Source: Rhizobium grahamii
GTDB lineage: Bacteria > Pseudomonadota > Alphaproteobacteria > Rhizobiales > Rhizobiaceae
DNA length: 64,000 bases
NCBI RefSeq assembly: GCF_009498215.1
Contig: NZ_CP043498.1
Coordinates: 620,001-684,000 of the forward strand
Reading direction: 5' to 3'
Position numbers and translations under genes: made by a program. Every line of letters starts with the position of its first letter. Within the stretch, counting starts at the first letter, position 1. Below, piece after piece: positions 8,967 through 17,761 of the stretch. The notes beneath the pieces were generated by a model. That model saw only the letters and a list, made by a program, of their open reading frames with translations. It made no database searches and was not told where the DNA came from.

Positions 8967-11282
8967 GTGCGCAGCGTCCGGAATACGCAGTGAGATGACG
9001 GTGCCGACTGCCTCTCGTGACCGGATCTTCATCGATCCACCGTGAAGCATGGTCAGGGAGCGGGAGATCGCAAGCCCCAGGCCGGAGCCGCCTTTGCTCT
9101 TTGCATACTGGCTCTGGACCTGTTCGAAGGGCTGGCCGATCTTATTGATCGCGGCTTTGGGAATACCGATACCGGTATCGGCGATGGTCAGGATGACGCT
9201 GCCATTGGCGCGGCGCGTGCGAACCGCGATACGGCCGCCCTCATTGGTGAATTTCACGGCATTCGAAAGAAGGTTCAGCAGGATTTGCTTCACAGCCCGA
9301 CGATCGGCGGTCAGCGTCATGCCATCGCGAATGCACTGTTCGATCTGGATGTTCTTCTCGTTGGCAGGGATGGCCGTGAAGCGGAGGCTTTCCTCGATCA
9401 GCGGCAGCAAATCGATCTGCTCGCACTGAAGCTTCATATGGCCTGCTTCGATCTTCGACATGTCGAGAATGTCGTTGATGACGTTCAGGAGATGCTTGCC
9501 GCTGTGGTGAATGTCGCGCGCATATTCGTCATACTTGGTTGAGCCAAGCGGACCGAACATCTGATCCTGCAGGATTTCCGAAAAGCCGAGAATGGCGTTG
9601 AGCGGCGTGCGCAGCTCATGAGACATATTGGCGAGGAACTCGGATTTCGCCTTGTTGGCTGCTTCCGCGCGTTCCTTTTCGGCAAGGTAGTTCGTGTTCG
9701 CGACAGAGAGTGCTGACTTCTGACTTTCGAGGCTCTGGCGCGAGGCGGAGAGGTCGCCGATCGTTGCCATCAGGCGGCGCTCGGAGTCGCGCAGGCGCTC
9801 CTGGTTCCGTTTCAGCAGGGTGATGTCGGTACCGACGGAAACCATGCCGCCGTCGCGCGTGCGCCGTTCGTTGATCTGCAGCCAGCGCTCGTCGGCAAGC
9901 TGCACCTCGCTGGTGCGGCTGTAACCATTGCCGTCGGCGTCAGCGATGCGGCGTTCAATGACCGGGCGTGCCGCCGCTGCATTGACGATCACGCGCTCGG
10001 TGCCGGGAACCAGCACGCTGTCCGGCAGGCCGTAGGCTTGCTGGAAGTGGGCATTGCACATCACCAGCCGGTCGTTCTTATCCCAAAGCACGAACGCCTC
10101 GGACGTGCATTCGATGGCGTCGGCGAGCCGCTGGTCGGCTTCGGCATAGCGCTGTGCAAGGCGGTGCTGTTCCGTCACGTCCATTGCGATGCCAATCATA
10201 TGAACGCGGCCGCCGGTGGTGCGGATCACCTGTGCACGAGCGCGCATCCAGACATAGTGGCCGGCCGCATGACGCATCCGGAAAATCTGGTCGATCTGCT
10301 CGAAGTCGCCGCCGGCGACGGAGCGGGCGATCTCGTAAATCCCGCTGTCGTCAGGATGCATGAGGCGGGCGGCATCGCCGAAGCACATGTTCTTGTCGGA
10401 TGCCGGAAGCCCCAGCATCTCGTACATGGAGCGCGACCAGAAGAATTCCCGCCGGTCGAAATCGAAATCCCACAGACCGCAGCGGCCGCGGGAAAGCGCG
10501 GTCTCGACGCGCAGGTTGGATTCCAGGAAGATATCGTCGGCGTCCCGCGCGCGTCTGACCTGCATGTAATAGGCGTAGAGGACAACGAGCAGGATCGAGG
10601 AGATGCCGGCAAAGAGCGTGACGTTGAGGGTCACTTCCTCGCGCCAGAGCTTGCTGATCCGATCGAGCGACGTCGCGGCGACGACATAGCCGCCAGAGCT
10701 GCCGATCAACGTGATTTCGGCATAGTGCGAACGGCCGCTGATCATCGTTTCGATAACGCCGGCGCGATCGGCGAAACGCCGGGCCGACGAGATGTCGGAA
10801 AAGAAATCGCCGACACTTGTGCCGATGTAGGCAGCGCCGGCTGCGGAGGCCGCGAAGACCTTGCCTGTCGGCTGCACGAGCAACACGAACGCATCGTCGT
10901 CGAGACGATCCTGGGGCAGGAAGCGGGCAAGACGTTCTTGAGCGGCTGCGACGGTGCCGGCTTCGAACAGGTCGTCGGCGTCCGCGAATGCTGCGGCGGC
11001 GGTAGCGGCTGCCAGAGCCGTCGAATGGCGGGCGGCAGCTTCCATCCGGCTGTATTCGGACATCATGCCAAAGAAGTGGGAGGCGGCGACAACCGTCAGG
11101 AATGCGACGATAAGGAGGGGGATGGTGCGCTTCAGCACATTCTCGGCATAGGTGAAATTGCGGGAAGGGACATCTGCAGGCGCGGCGCTGCTTTCGGCAA
11201 AGCTGTCACGCAACGCGCGCAGCCCTTCGAAATCGACACGCAGCCGTCCCTCGGCCACGGTTGCCCGCCGCACGTTCATCAT
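8964..11282 (-). CDS. pleC: PleC-type histidine kinase/phosphatase of the PdhS family
   Basis: About 772 residues: a first membrane helix, a ~180-residue periplasmic region, a second helix, two or more PAS domains, then a DHp domain with the PdhS-family signature HELRTPLNA (His about 555) and a HATPase domain (NLLSNAVKF, DTGIGIP, GGSGLGLAIS). There is no receiver domain. In alphaproteobacteria this family (PleC, DivJ, PdhS) acts on DivK and PleD to time polar development and cell division, and I recall pleC beside glnE in Sinorhizobium. The double ATG at 11282/11279 has AGGG six bases ahead; a GTG at 11336 is also open but lies against a small hairpin (11340-11355). The stop codon is inside the RIME-like element. 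Confidence 0.85.
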   Translation of the reverse strand: MMNVRRATVAEGRLRVDFEGLRALRDSFAESSAAPADVPSRNFTYAENVLKRTIPLLIVAFLTVVAASHFFGMMSEYSRMEAAARHSTALAAATAAAAFADADDLFEAGTVAAAQERLARFLPQDRLDDDAFVLLVQPTGKVFAASAAGAAYIGTSVGDFFSDISSARRFADRAGVIETMISGRSHYAEITLIGSSGGYVVAATSLDRISKLWREEVTLNVTLFAGISSILLVVLYAYYMQVRRARDADDIFLESNLRVETALSRGRCGLWDFDFDRREFFWSRSMYEMLGLPASDKNMCFGDAARLMHPDDSGIYEIARSVAGGDFEQIDQIFRMRHAAGHYVWMRARAQVIRTTGGRVHMIGIAMDVTEQHRLAQRYAEADQRLADAIECTSEAFVLWDKNDRLVMCNAHFQQAYGLPDSVLVPGTERVIVNAAAARPVIERRIADADGNGYSRTSEVQLADERWLQINERRTRDGGMVSVGTDITLLKRNQERLRDSERRLMATIGDLSASRQSLESQKSALSVANTNYLAEKERAEAANKAKSEFLANMSHELRTPLNAILGFSEILQDQMFGPLGSTKYDEYARDIHHSGKHLLNVINDILDMSKIEAGHMKLQCEQIDLLPLIEESLRFTAIPANEKNIQIEQCIRDGMTLTADRRAVKQILLNLLSNAVKFTNEGGRIAVRTRRANGSVILTIADTGIGIPKAAINKIGQPFEQVQSQYAKSKGGSGLGLAISRSLTMLHGGSMKIRSREAVGTVISLRIPDAAH

Positions 11283-11463
11283 GTTTTGCCCTGATCCCTC
11301 GTGTGATTCGAAGCGCCGCTCGCTTGAACCTGACACAGTGAATCATCGGTGATTCGCCTTGTCCAGAGGAAAAGGTAAAAATCTGGTAACTGATTCTAAG
11401 TGCTGATTTTTCTTTCAAACAGCTTGCGCGGCTAACTGTCGTTTCGCCGCGCCCTGCTGCAAA

Positions 11464-14103
11464 TCACCCTTGCAGCGTCCGTTCGACGATGTCGCGAACG
11501 TCTGTAGAGAGCTTGTCGGACTGCTGAATTTCGGTCAGTGCCTTGCGTGCATGCTCGGCCCGAACGGGCTCCAGTGAGCGCCAGGAACGCATGGATGTCA
11601 GTAGGCGCGCGGCCAACTGTGGGTTGCGAGCGTCGATATCAAGGATCTCGCGAGCGAGGAAACGATAGCCCTCTCCATCGGCCCGTCCGATCCCCGTGGG
11701 GTTGGTGAAGGCGAAGGTCCCGATCAGCGATCGAACCCGGTTCGGGTTCGTCCGGATAAAAAGAGGGTTTTCCATGAGTTCGACCACGCGGTCGAGCGTC
11801 TTTGCGCCGGGAATGGTCGCCTGGACGGAGAACCACTTGTCGATCACGAGCGCATTGTCCGCGAACCGATCGCGGAAGGTCTCGAGCGCGTCGGCGGCTT
11901 CCGCGCTGTCAGGGAAGCGGTGCGCCAGAATGGTCAGCGCCTGCATCAGGTCCGTCATGTTGTTGGCCGCATCGAATGCCGCTTTTGCTCTCGATGGAGA
12001 CGCTTCGGCATACGAAAGATAGACCAGCGCGGTATTGCGAAGCGCACGCCGTCCGGCGCTCTTCGCATCCGGCGTAAAGTCGCCCGCGGTCAGCATCGTC
12101 TCGTGCAGCTTCAGGAAAACATCGCGGCCGGCATCGGCCACCTGCTTCATGATCGCCTGACGGCCGGCATGGATGGCGTCCGGATCGTTGTTGCCGCCGA
12201 GTTCACGGGCAATGTCCGATTCACTCGGCAGAGCGAGAGCCTGAGCGCGGAACGCGGGTTCAAGGCTGTCGTCGGCCGCAGCCGCCAGAAGGGGCTCGAC
12301 GAATGTACGATCGGCGGACGCGGAATGCCCGTCGCGCGCTGCCTTTAAAAGGGTCGGCAAGGCCAGGTCGGTCAGCGCCTGCCAGCGGGCGAAATGATCG
12401 GTTTCGTTGCGCGCCAGCAGTGCAAGATCGGCAGCCGTCTGATCGAAGTGCAGCTTGATCGGTGCGGAGAAGCTGCGATTGATCGACACCACTGGACGGG
12501 ATGCGATGCAGTGGAAGACTGCTGTTTGCGCTCGGTCCGTGAGGTGCAGGATTTCCCCAGCATATTCGGCGCCAGTGACCGACGACGGCTGCAACTGGGC
12601 CCCATCTTCGGCAAACAGCGCGAGGCTGAGCGGGATATGCATCGGCTTCTTGTCGGTCTGGCCGGGTGTCGCCGGGATCATCTGTTCAAGCGACAGGGCG
12701 AAGGTCTTTGCTGTCGCGTCGTAGCTGCCAGAGGCAGTAACAAGCGGCGTACCTGCCTGCTGGTACCAAAGAGAAAACTGCGCCAGATCGCGGCCGCTGA
12801 CATCCTCGAAGCACTTGACGAAGTCTTCGATAGTGACGGCCTGGCCGTCGTGTCGTTCGAAGTAGAGATCCATTCCCTTCTTGAACGTCTCCTTGCCGAG
12901 CAAGGTCGCGATCATCCGGGTAACTTCACTGCCCTTCTCGTAGACTGTCGTGGTGTAGAAGTTGTTGATCTCGCGGTACTGCGTCGGCCGCACCGGATGA
13001 GCGAGCGGCCCGCCGTCTTCCGGGAACTGTTCTGACTTCAGGTGCCGAACTTCCGCGATGCGTTTGACGGGACGCGAACGCTGATCGGACGAGAATTCGT
13101 GATCGCGATAGACCGTCAGGCCTTCCTTCAGGCACAGCTGGAACCAGTCGCGGCAGGTAATGCGGTTGCCCGTCCAGTTGTGGAAATACTCGTGCGCGAT
13201 GATCGCTTCGATATTCGCATAATCGGCATCGGTCGCGGTTTCTGGATCGGCGAGGACGTACTTGTCGTTGAAGACATTCAGCCCCTTGTTTTCCATCGCG
13301 CCCATATTGAAGTCGGAAACGGCGACGATCATGAAAATATCGAGATCGTACTCGCGTCCGAAGACGTCTTCGTCCCACTTCATGGAGCGCTTCAGCGCAT
13401 CCATCGCGTATCCGGCGCGGGGTTCCTTGCCATGCTCGACATAGATCTTCAGAGCGACTTCACGGCCGGACATGGTTGTGAAGGTGTCTTCGATCACGCC
13501 GAGGTCGCCCGCGACCAGCGCAAACAGGTAGCTCGGCTTCGGGTGTGGATCGAACCAGGCGGCGAAGTGCTTGCCTTCGCCGTAGCCGGCGCCACCGAGG
13601 AAGTTTCCGTTCGAAAGAAGCAGTGGGTTGGTAGCCTTTTCCGCGATGATGTTCACCGTGTAGGGCGCCAGGACATCCGGACGATCCGGGAAATAGGTGA
13701 TCCTGCGGAAACCTTCGGCTTCGCACTGCGTGCTGTAGATGCCGCCTGTACGATAGAGCCCCATAAGTTTTGTGTTGGCTTCGGGGTTGATGATCGTGGT
13801 GATCGTCAGCTCGAAGGGGTCCGATTCCGGGAGGTCGCGAACAGTCAGGCTCTCCGGCGTTGCCGTATATTGGTCGGGAGCCATTTCGATCTGGTCGAAG
13901 AGCAAGCCGGCCAAGGCCAGCTCGTCACCGTCAAGCACCAGCGGTGCCGACGTATCGGCGCCCTCGCGCCGATGGAAGATCAATCGGGATTCGACTTTTG
14001 TCTCTGTCGGGTCCAGCTCGAAGGTCAGGTCCACACGCTCCAGAACGAAGTCGGTGGGGCGGTAATCTGCCAGATTGATGACCTGGCCGCTGTCTGTGCG
14101 CAT
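11464..14103 (-). CDS. pepN: Aminopeptidase N (M1 family zinc metallopeptidase)
   Basis: An 879-residue cytosolic peptidase. The substrate N-terminus motif GAMEN is at residues 268-272, and the zinc site HEYFH is at 304-308 with the third ligand Glu327 (KEGLTVYRD), spaced 18 residues as in the M1 family. Length and the C-terminal helical domain match proteobacterial PepN. It removes N-terminal residues from peptides in protein turnover. It precedes pleC on the same strand with a gap of about 180 bases, so it may have its own transcript. No signal peptide is seen. Confidence 0.96.
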   Translation of the reverse strand: MRTDSGQVINLADYRPTDFVLERVDLTFELDPTETKVESRLIFHRREGADTSAPLVLDGDELALAGLLFDQIEMAPDQYTATPESLTVRDLPESDPFELTITTIINPEANTKLMGLYRTGGIYSTQCEAEGFRRITYFPDRPDVLAPYTVNIIAEKATNPLLLSNGNFLGGAGYGEGKHFAAWFDPHPKPSYLFALVAGDLGVIEDTFTTMSGREVALKIYVEHGKEPRAGYAMDALKRSMKWDEDVFGREYDLDIFMIVAVSDFNMGAMENKGLNVFNDKYVLADPETATDADYANIEAIIAHEYFHNWTGNRITCRDWFQLCLKEGLTVYRDHEFSSDQRSRPVKRIAEVRHLKSEQFPEDGGPLAHPVRPTQYREINNFYTTTVYEKGSEVTRMIATLLGKETFKKGMDLYFERHDGQAVTIEDFVKCFEDVSGRDLAQFSLWYQQAGTPLVTASGSYDATAKTFALSLEQMIPATPGQTDKKPMHIPLSLALFAEDGAQLQPSSVTGAEYAGEILHLTDRAQTAVFHCIASRPVVSINRSFSAPIKLHFDQTAADLALLARNETDHFARWQALTDLALPTLLKAARDGHSASADRTFVEPLLAAAADDSLEPAFRAQALALPSESDIARELGGNNDPDAIHAGRQAIMKQVADAGRDVFLKLHETMLTAGDFTPDAKSAGRRALRNTALVYLSYAEASPSRAKAAFDAANNMTDLMQALTILAHRFPDSAEAADALETFRDRFADNALVIDKWFSVQATIPGAKTLDRVVELMENPLFIRTNPNRVRSLIGTFAFTNPTGIGRADGEGYRFLAREILDIDARNPQLAARLLTSMRSWRSLEPVRAEHARKALTEIQQSDKLSTDVRDIVERTLQG

Positions 14104-14435
14104 GGTGTTCCCTGAAGGCCTTTATACGATGCTGTCGCAGGCGGAGTTGGGAGCTCTCCCGCAGACTTGGATGCGGATAATTACATTAAAATCTGAACCA
14201 AAGCTAAAGCGAAACGCGCTGCCGCCAAGTTTTGATTGCGTCGGCGCAAGAGAGATACTTGGCCAAACCGGCCGAGCGGCGTCCCGTATCTCACGCCAAT
14301 CTGCTCGCCCCGCGGACAAAAAGCACGTATCGACAATTATTTGGCAATGGGTCTGTTATTTGCCGGCAAGCGCTGCCACACTCTTCATGCGTCGAGTCTG
14401 ACGCGCTCTCCCGCCTGCAAGAATGCGAGCTTCCG
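14104..14435. other. Divergent intergenic region between pepN and an EamA transporter
   Basis: 332 bases with the start sites of two divergent genes. The stretch 14171-14205 (GATAATTACATTAAAATC) is the only AT-rich part and may hold promoters. I see no tRNA, clear hairpin or further gene. Confidence 0.5.
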
Positions 14436-15365
14436 ATGGGGTCGGTTTTCGAAAATCCAATGAGAGGCATCGCGTTCAAGGTGGCGTCGGTGGTCACTTT
14501 CGTTGCGATGCAGACCTTCATCAAGCTTGCCGGAACGGGGATCCAGCCGGGGCAGGTGACTTTCTGCCGGTCGTTCTTTGCGCTGTTTCCGATCATGGCC
14601 TATCTTGCCTATCGCGGGCAATTGCGCAGTTCCTTCTATACATCGAACCCCGTCGGTCACCTAAAGCGTGGGACGCTGGGGATCATTTCGATGGGCCTGG
14701 GCTTCTACGGGCTGATACACCTGCCGCTTCCGGAAGCCATTGCGCTCGGATATGCGACACCTCTCGTGGCCGTGGTGTTTGCCGCGCTGTTTCTTGGCGA
14801 GACCGTTCGAATCTACCGATGGACGGCCGTCGTTATCGGCTTGGTCGGAGTTTCGATCGTCTCCTGGCCGAAGCTGACGCTGTTTCGCGAGGGCGGCGTT
14901 CAGGCCGAACAGGCCGTCGGCGCCGTAACCGTTCTTCTGGCATCTGTCCTCGGCGGCATGGCGATGATCCAGGTGCGTAAGCTGGTTGAGGAAGAGAAGA
15001 CGTCGACAATCGTCCTGTATTTCTCGATCACCGCTTCGGTCATGTCGTTGGTGACGGTGCCGTTTGGCTGGGACATTCTCGAACTCGAACCGCAAATGTT
15101 CCTGATCGCTGCGGGCTTCTGCGGGGGTGTCGCGCAGATCCTGTTGACGGAGAGCTACCGCCACGCCGACGTCTCCACGGTTGCGCCGTTCGAATATACC
15201 TCGATCGTGCTCGGCGGCGTCATCGGCTACGTCCTGTTCGAGGAAGTGCCGACTTCAAGCATGCTGCTCGGCACGCTGGTTATCGTCGCAGCCGGTATAT
15301 TCATCATATACCGGGAACACCGACTTCAGCTCCAGCGACGTAGCGCGCGCGATCTGAGCGCTTAA
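14436..15365 (+). CDS. EamA/DMT-family membrane transporter
   Basis: A 309-residue protein with ten hydrophobic segments arranged as two EamA repeats, the fold of the drug/metabolite transporter superfamily. The end of the first half has the typical PLPEAIALGYATPLVAVVF pattern, and the second half has VAPFEYTSIVLGG. The start at 14436 (MGSVFENPMRG) fits the family; an ATG at 14460 is an alternative, and neither has a strong ribosome binding site. Substrate is unknown. Confidence 0.85.
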   Translation: MGSVFENPMRGIAFKVASVVTFVAMQTFIKLAGTGIQPGQVTFCRSFFALFPIMAYLAYRGQLRSSFYTSNPVGHLKRGTLGIISMGLGFYGLIHLPLPEAIALGYATPLVAVVFAALFLGETVRIYRWTAVVIGLVGVSIVSWPKLTLFREGGVQAEQAVGAVTVLLASVLGGMAMIQVRKLVEEEKTSTIVLYFSITASVMSLVTVPFGWDILELEPQMFLIAAGFCGGVAQILLTESYRHADVSTVAPFEYTSIVLGGVIGYVLFEEVPTSSMLLGTLVIVAAGIFIIYREHRLQLQRRSARDLSA

Positions 15366-15391
15366 AACGCCTCCGCTAAAATATTGATCTC

Positions 15392-15425
15392 GCACATGTA
15401 TCGCTTCTGCGACTTTTACGTGTGC
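15392..15425. repeat. Inverted repeat after the EamA gene
   Basis: GCACATGTA (15392-15400) pairs with TACGTGTGC (15417-15425), eight Watson-Crick pairs plus one G-U, around a 16-base loop. There is no T tract. It could be a weak terminator or an operator for the following gene. Confidence 0.35.
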
Positions 15426-15584
15426 GCAAAGCAATTCCGTGAAAATGATGGCTGGCGTCCGGGCACAAGCCGTGCTTACTGAAGATGAATAAACTTCATT
15501 TATGTGCGCGGCTGCATGTTCGGTAGGGACGACGGTAGCGGCTTCGGATTACGGAGTTCAGCGCGTGGGGATGCCGGGAAAACC

Positions 15585-16450
15585 ATGTCGTTTAGTGCCG
15601 ATGAGCTTGCTGCCAATCCAAAATTCATTCTTGGTATTCGTTTTCATGCAGGCAGAATGCGCGGCATGTTCGAGGCGGGCCCGCGTCTGGCAAGATTGCT
15701 CGCTTCCCAGCAGCGTTGGCTGCTGACGCAGATGGCCTACGCTCTGTCCATGGAGCGCGATATGGCCGATCCCGCCTCGGGCTTTACAGCCGTGGGGCTC
15801 GCCAGCGAGATTACCCCGTTCAAGGTAGCAAGCCGCAACACCGTTTTGAGTTTCATCGATGAATTGCTGACGTATCGCTTCATTGCCTACGAGCCTGGAG
15901 AGCAGCGCAAACGGCCACGTCATTACGAGCCGGCCGAGGTGAGCCATCAGGCGATGATGAGTTGGGTATGGTCCAATCTATGCGCTCTCGACATTCTCGA
16001 TGGGGGTGATCGTGCGCCACAATTCGAAGCGCATCCGCACTGGATACGCCTCATGCAGCCACGGATCGCCAGAAACTGCCTTCGGGATTCTGCCTGGCGG
16101 GAGCCTCCCGATAAGGTCGCCCTGTTCCTCTGGAACGACGCGGGGGCCTTATCGTCGATCACTTCATGTCGCAAATCGATCTCGACGGTGATGATCCTGA
16201 CAACTTCATGGTGGGGCCGATCGACAGCCGGGCGCTCGCCGCCGACTTCATGATGTCGCGTACGCATATGCAGAGGCTGATTGCGAAGGCTGCGCAGCAG
16301 GGATGCCTCGAATGGCAGCAGCCGTCAGCGTCGCGGAAACCGCTGCTGCTGATCTCGCGCGAGTTTGTCGATGAATACTGCCGCTGGCAGGCGATAAAGT
16401 TCGCCTATGTGGCAGAAGCCTTTGAATGGGCGAAAGCGACGGTGAAATAG
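15585..16450 (+). pseudogene. Winged-helix-like conserved hypothetical protein, frameshifted in a G tract
   Basis: Two reading frames join into one protein of about 288 residues if a single G is added to the run of five G at 16142-16146; the joined text then reads WNDAGGLIVDHFMSQIDLDG. The N-terminal frame starts at ATG 15585 (MSFSADELAANP) and continues to a stop at 16253; the C-terminal frame ends at 16450. Segments such as ITPFKVASRNTVLSFIDEL and DFMMSRTHMQRLIAKAA look like helix-turn-helix recognition regions, so a DNA-binding role is plausible but unproven. The defect may be a real mutation, a phase-variable site, or a sequencing error; the intact coding character of both halves suggests it is recent or artificial. 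Confidence 0.7.
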
Positions 16451-16833
16451 ACCGTATTGCCGGCGCGTCGCCGGCAAGTCACGTCTGCCTCAGTATTGCT
16501 GGAAATCAGCAAAGATCGCCGCGGGGCGGGCGATGCGGCTGCTCGTTCCGGTGCCGCGAGCGGTCATCTGCTCGTTCGCGGCAAAGCCGGAATGGCTGTA
16601 GCTCTGTGTGGTGCGGGCGCGATTGCTCGCAGTGCGCAGGGTTTCAAACCTGCAATGCATTGTACGAAAAGGTGCTGTCATTGCCTTGGTTCCTGTTCTG
16701 ATTCCTCCCAAGACACACCGCTAATATTGCGTTGCACAATGAATTTTGCAACGCATAAGAATACGAAACAGATATGCGTTATTTGCATAACTTATTTCAT
16801 AAAAGATTTAGAATTGTCTATTTTTAATGCAGA
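16451..16833. other. Gap between convergent genes with several inverted repeats
   Basis: 383 bases. A perfect 9-bp hairpin, TTGCCGGCG/CGCCGGCAA (16457-16477, loop CGT), lies just after the upstream stop and may end that transcript although no T run follows. A second perfect 9-bp inverted repeat, TGCGTTGCA (16728-16736) and TGCAACGCA (16747-16755), sits in an AT-rich stretch (16721-16830). A hairpin GCAGATC/GATCTGC (16829-16845) overlaps the stop of the glycosylase gene. I find no convincing gene. Confidence 0.5.
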
Positions 16834-17709
16834 TCAGAGATCTGCGATTTTCCGCTTGAGTTCCAGTAAGTCGTTCCAAGCCAAGCGTTTATTGATCGGC
16901 GCGGTGAGGAGATCCTGCGGATGCAGGGTGGCGATTGCGGGAACAATATGTCCGCCGGCAGCGATTTCCCGCCATTGACCGCGGAGGCCATGGATCGTGT
17001 CGTTCTCGCCAAGGAACACGCGTGCGGCGAAATTTCCAAGCAAGAGAATCACTTTGGGTTCTGCAAGCGCGATCTGACGCTCGATGAACGGCCGGCAGAT
17101 CTCCATTTCCGCGGAGGAAGCGACACGGTTTCCCGGCGGACGCCAGGGAATGACCTGTGTGAGCAGTATCTGAGCGCGGTCGAGACCGATTGCTGCCAGC
17201 ATCTTGTCGAGCAACTGGCCGGGGCGTCCCGCAAATGGCGCCCCCTCCCTGTCATCATCGGCACCGGGTCCGGAGCCGATCAGCATGATGCCGCTCGCGG
17301 CGTCGCCGCTGGCGAAGATCGTCGACCGCGCGCTACGCTTCAGGTTACAGCCGTCGAACGCCTCGATTGCCGTTTTGAGTTCCGTCAGCGAGCGCGCCGT
17401 CTCCGCCGCGAAACGCGCCTGCTGGACGGCTTCGCCATCCGGAATTGCCGGCTGCGGCATGCCGGCCGCGCGGTCGGGCTGTGGTGTCTGTCGTGGGGAA
17501 GGGGACGTGCGGGATGCCGCCTGCTGATTATCGCTCTGCGGTGCAGCGGCTGAGGCCGTCCTGCGGGCGCTCTTCAACGCGTCGAACTCGGCAAAGCGGT
17601 CGACGGCCTCTTCTTCCAACATCCATTCCACACCGGCTTCTGCGTAAAAATGCAGAAGGGCGGAAAGTTGTCCTGCTGAAAGATCGTTGGCGGAGGAGAT
17701 CATATGCAA
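16834..17709 (-). CDS. Uracil-DNA glycosylase, family 4-like
   Basis: A 291-residue protein. After an N-terminal region rich in Ala, Pro and Gln, the core has the family 4 motif GSGPGADDDREGAPFAGRPG, the RPPGNR loop and the second active-site motif LHPQDLL. The family excises uracil from DNA. Of the four Fe-S cluster cysteines of thermophilic family 4 enzymes only two positions remain: one in FDGCNL and one in EICRPF; the other two are Phe (in FDGC) and Trp (in PWRPPGNR). The cluster is therefore probably lost or altered. The first ATG at 17709 is followed by another at 17703, so the start is uncertain by two residues. Confidence 0.85.
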   Translation of the reverse strand: MHMISSANDLSAGQLSALLHFYAEAGVEWMLEEEAVDRFAEFDALKSARRTASAAAPQSDNQQAASRTSPSPRQTPQPDRAAGMPQPAIPDGEAVQQARFAAETARSLTELKTAIEAFDGCNLKRSARSTIFASGDAASGIMLIGSGPGADDDREGAPFAGRPGQLLDKMLAAIGLDRAQILLTQVIPWRPPGNRVASSAEMEICRPFIERQIALAEPKVILLLGNFAARVFLGENDTIHGLRGQWREIAAGGHIVPAIATLHPQDLLTAPINKRLAWNDLLELKRKIADL

Positions 17710-17761
17710 AGCTTATCGAAGCGCTCGCGGCAAGGAAAGCCCGACGCGGGCCTTCAATCCG

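Noticed and set aside
13042..14115. Plus-strand frame of 357 codons opposite pepN
   Set aside because: Antisense shadow of the zinc peptidase; no start signal or family match.
16645..16664. T-arm-like text CAGGGTTTCAAACCTG resembling a tRNA fragment
   Set aside because: No acceptor, D or anticodon stems can be built around it, so it is a simple hairpin.
16457..16978. Plus-strand frame of 173 codons in the gap before the glycosylase
   Set aside because: It crosses the AT-rich inverted-repeat block and runs into the glycosylase gene on the other strand; no start context or family features.
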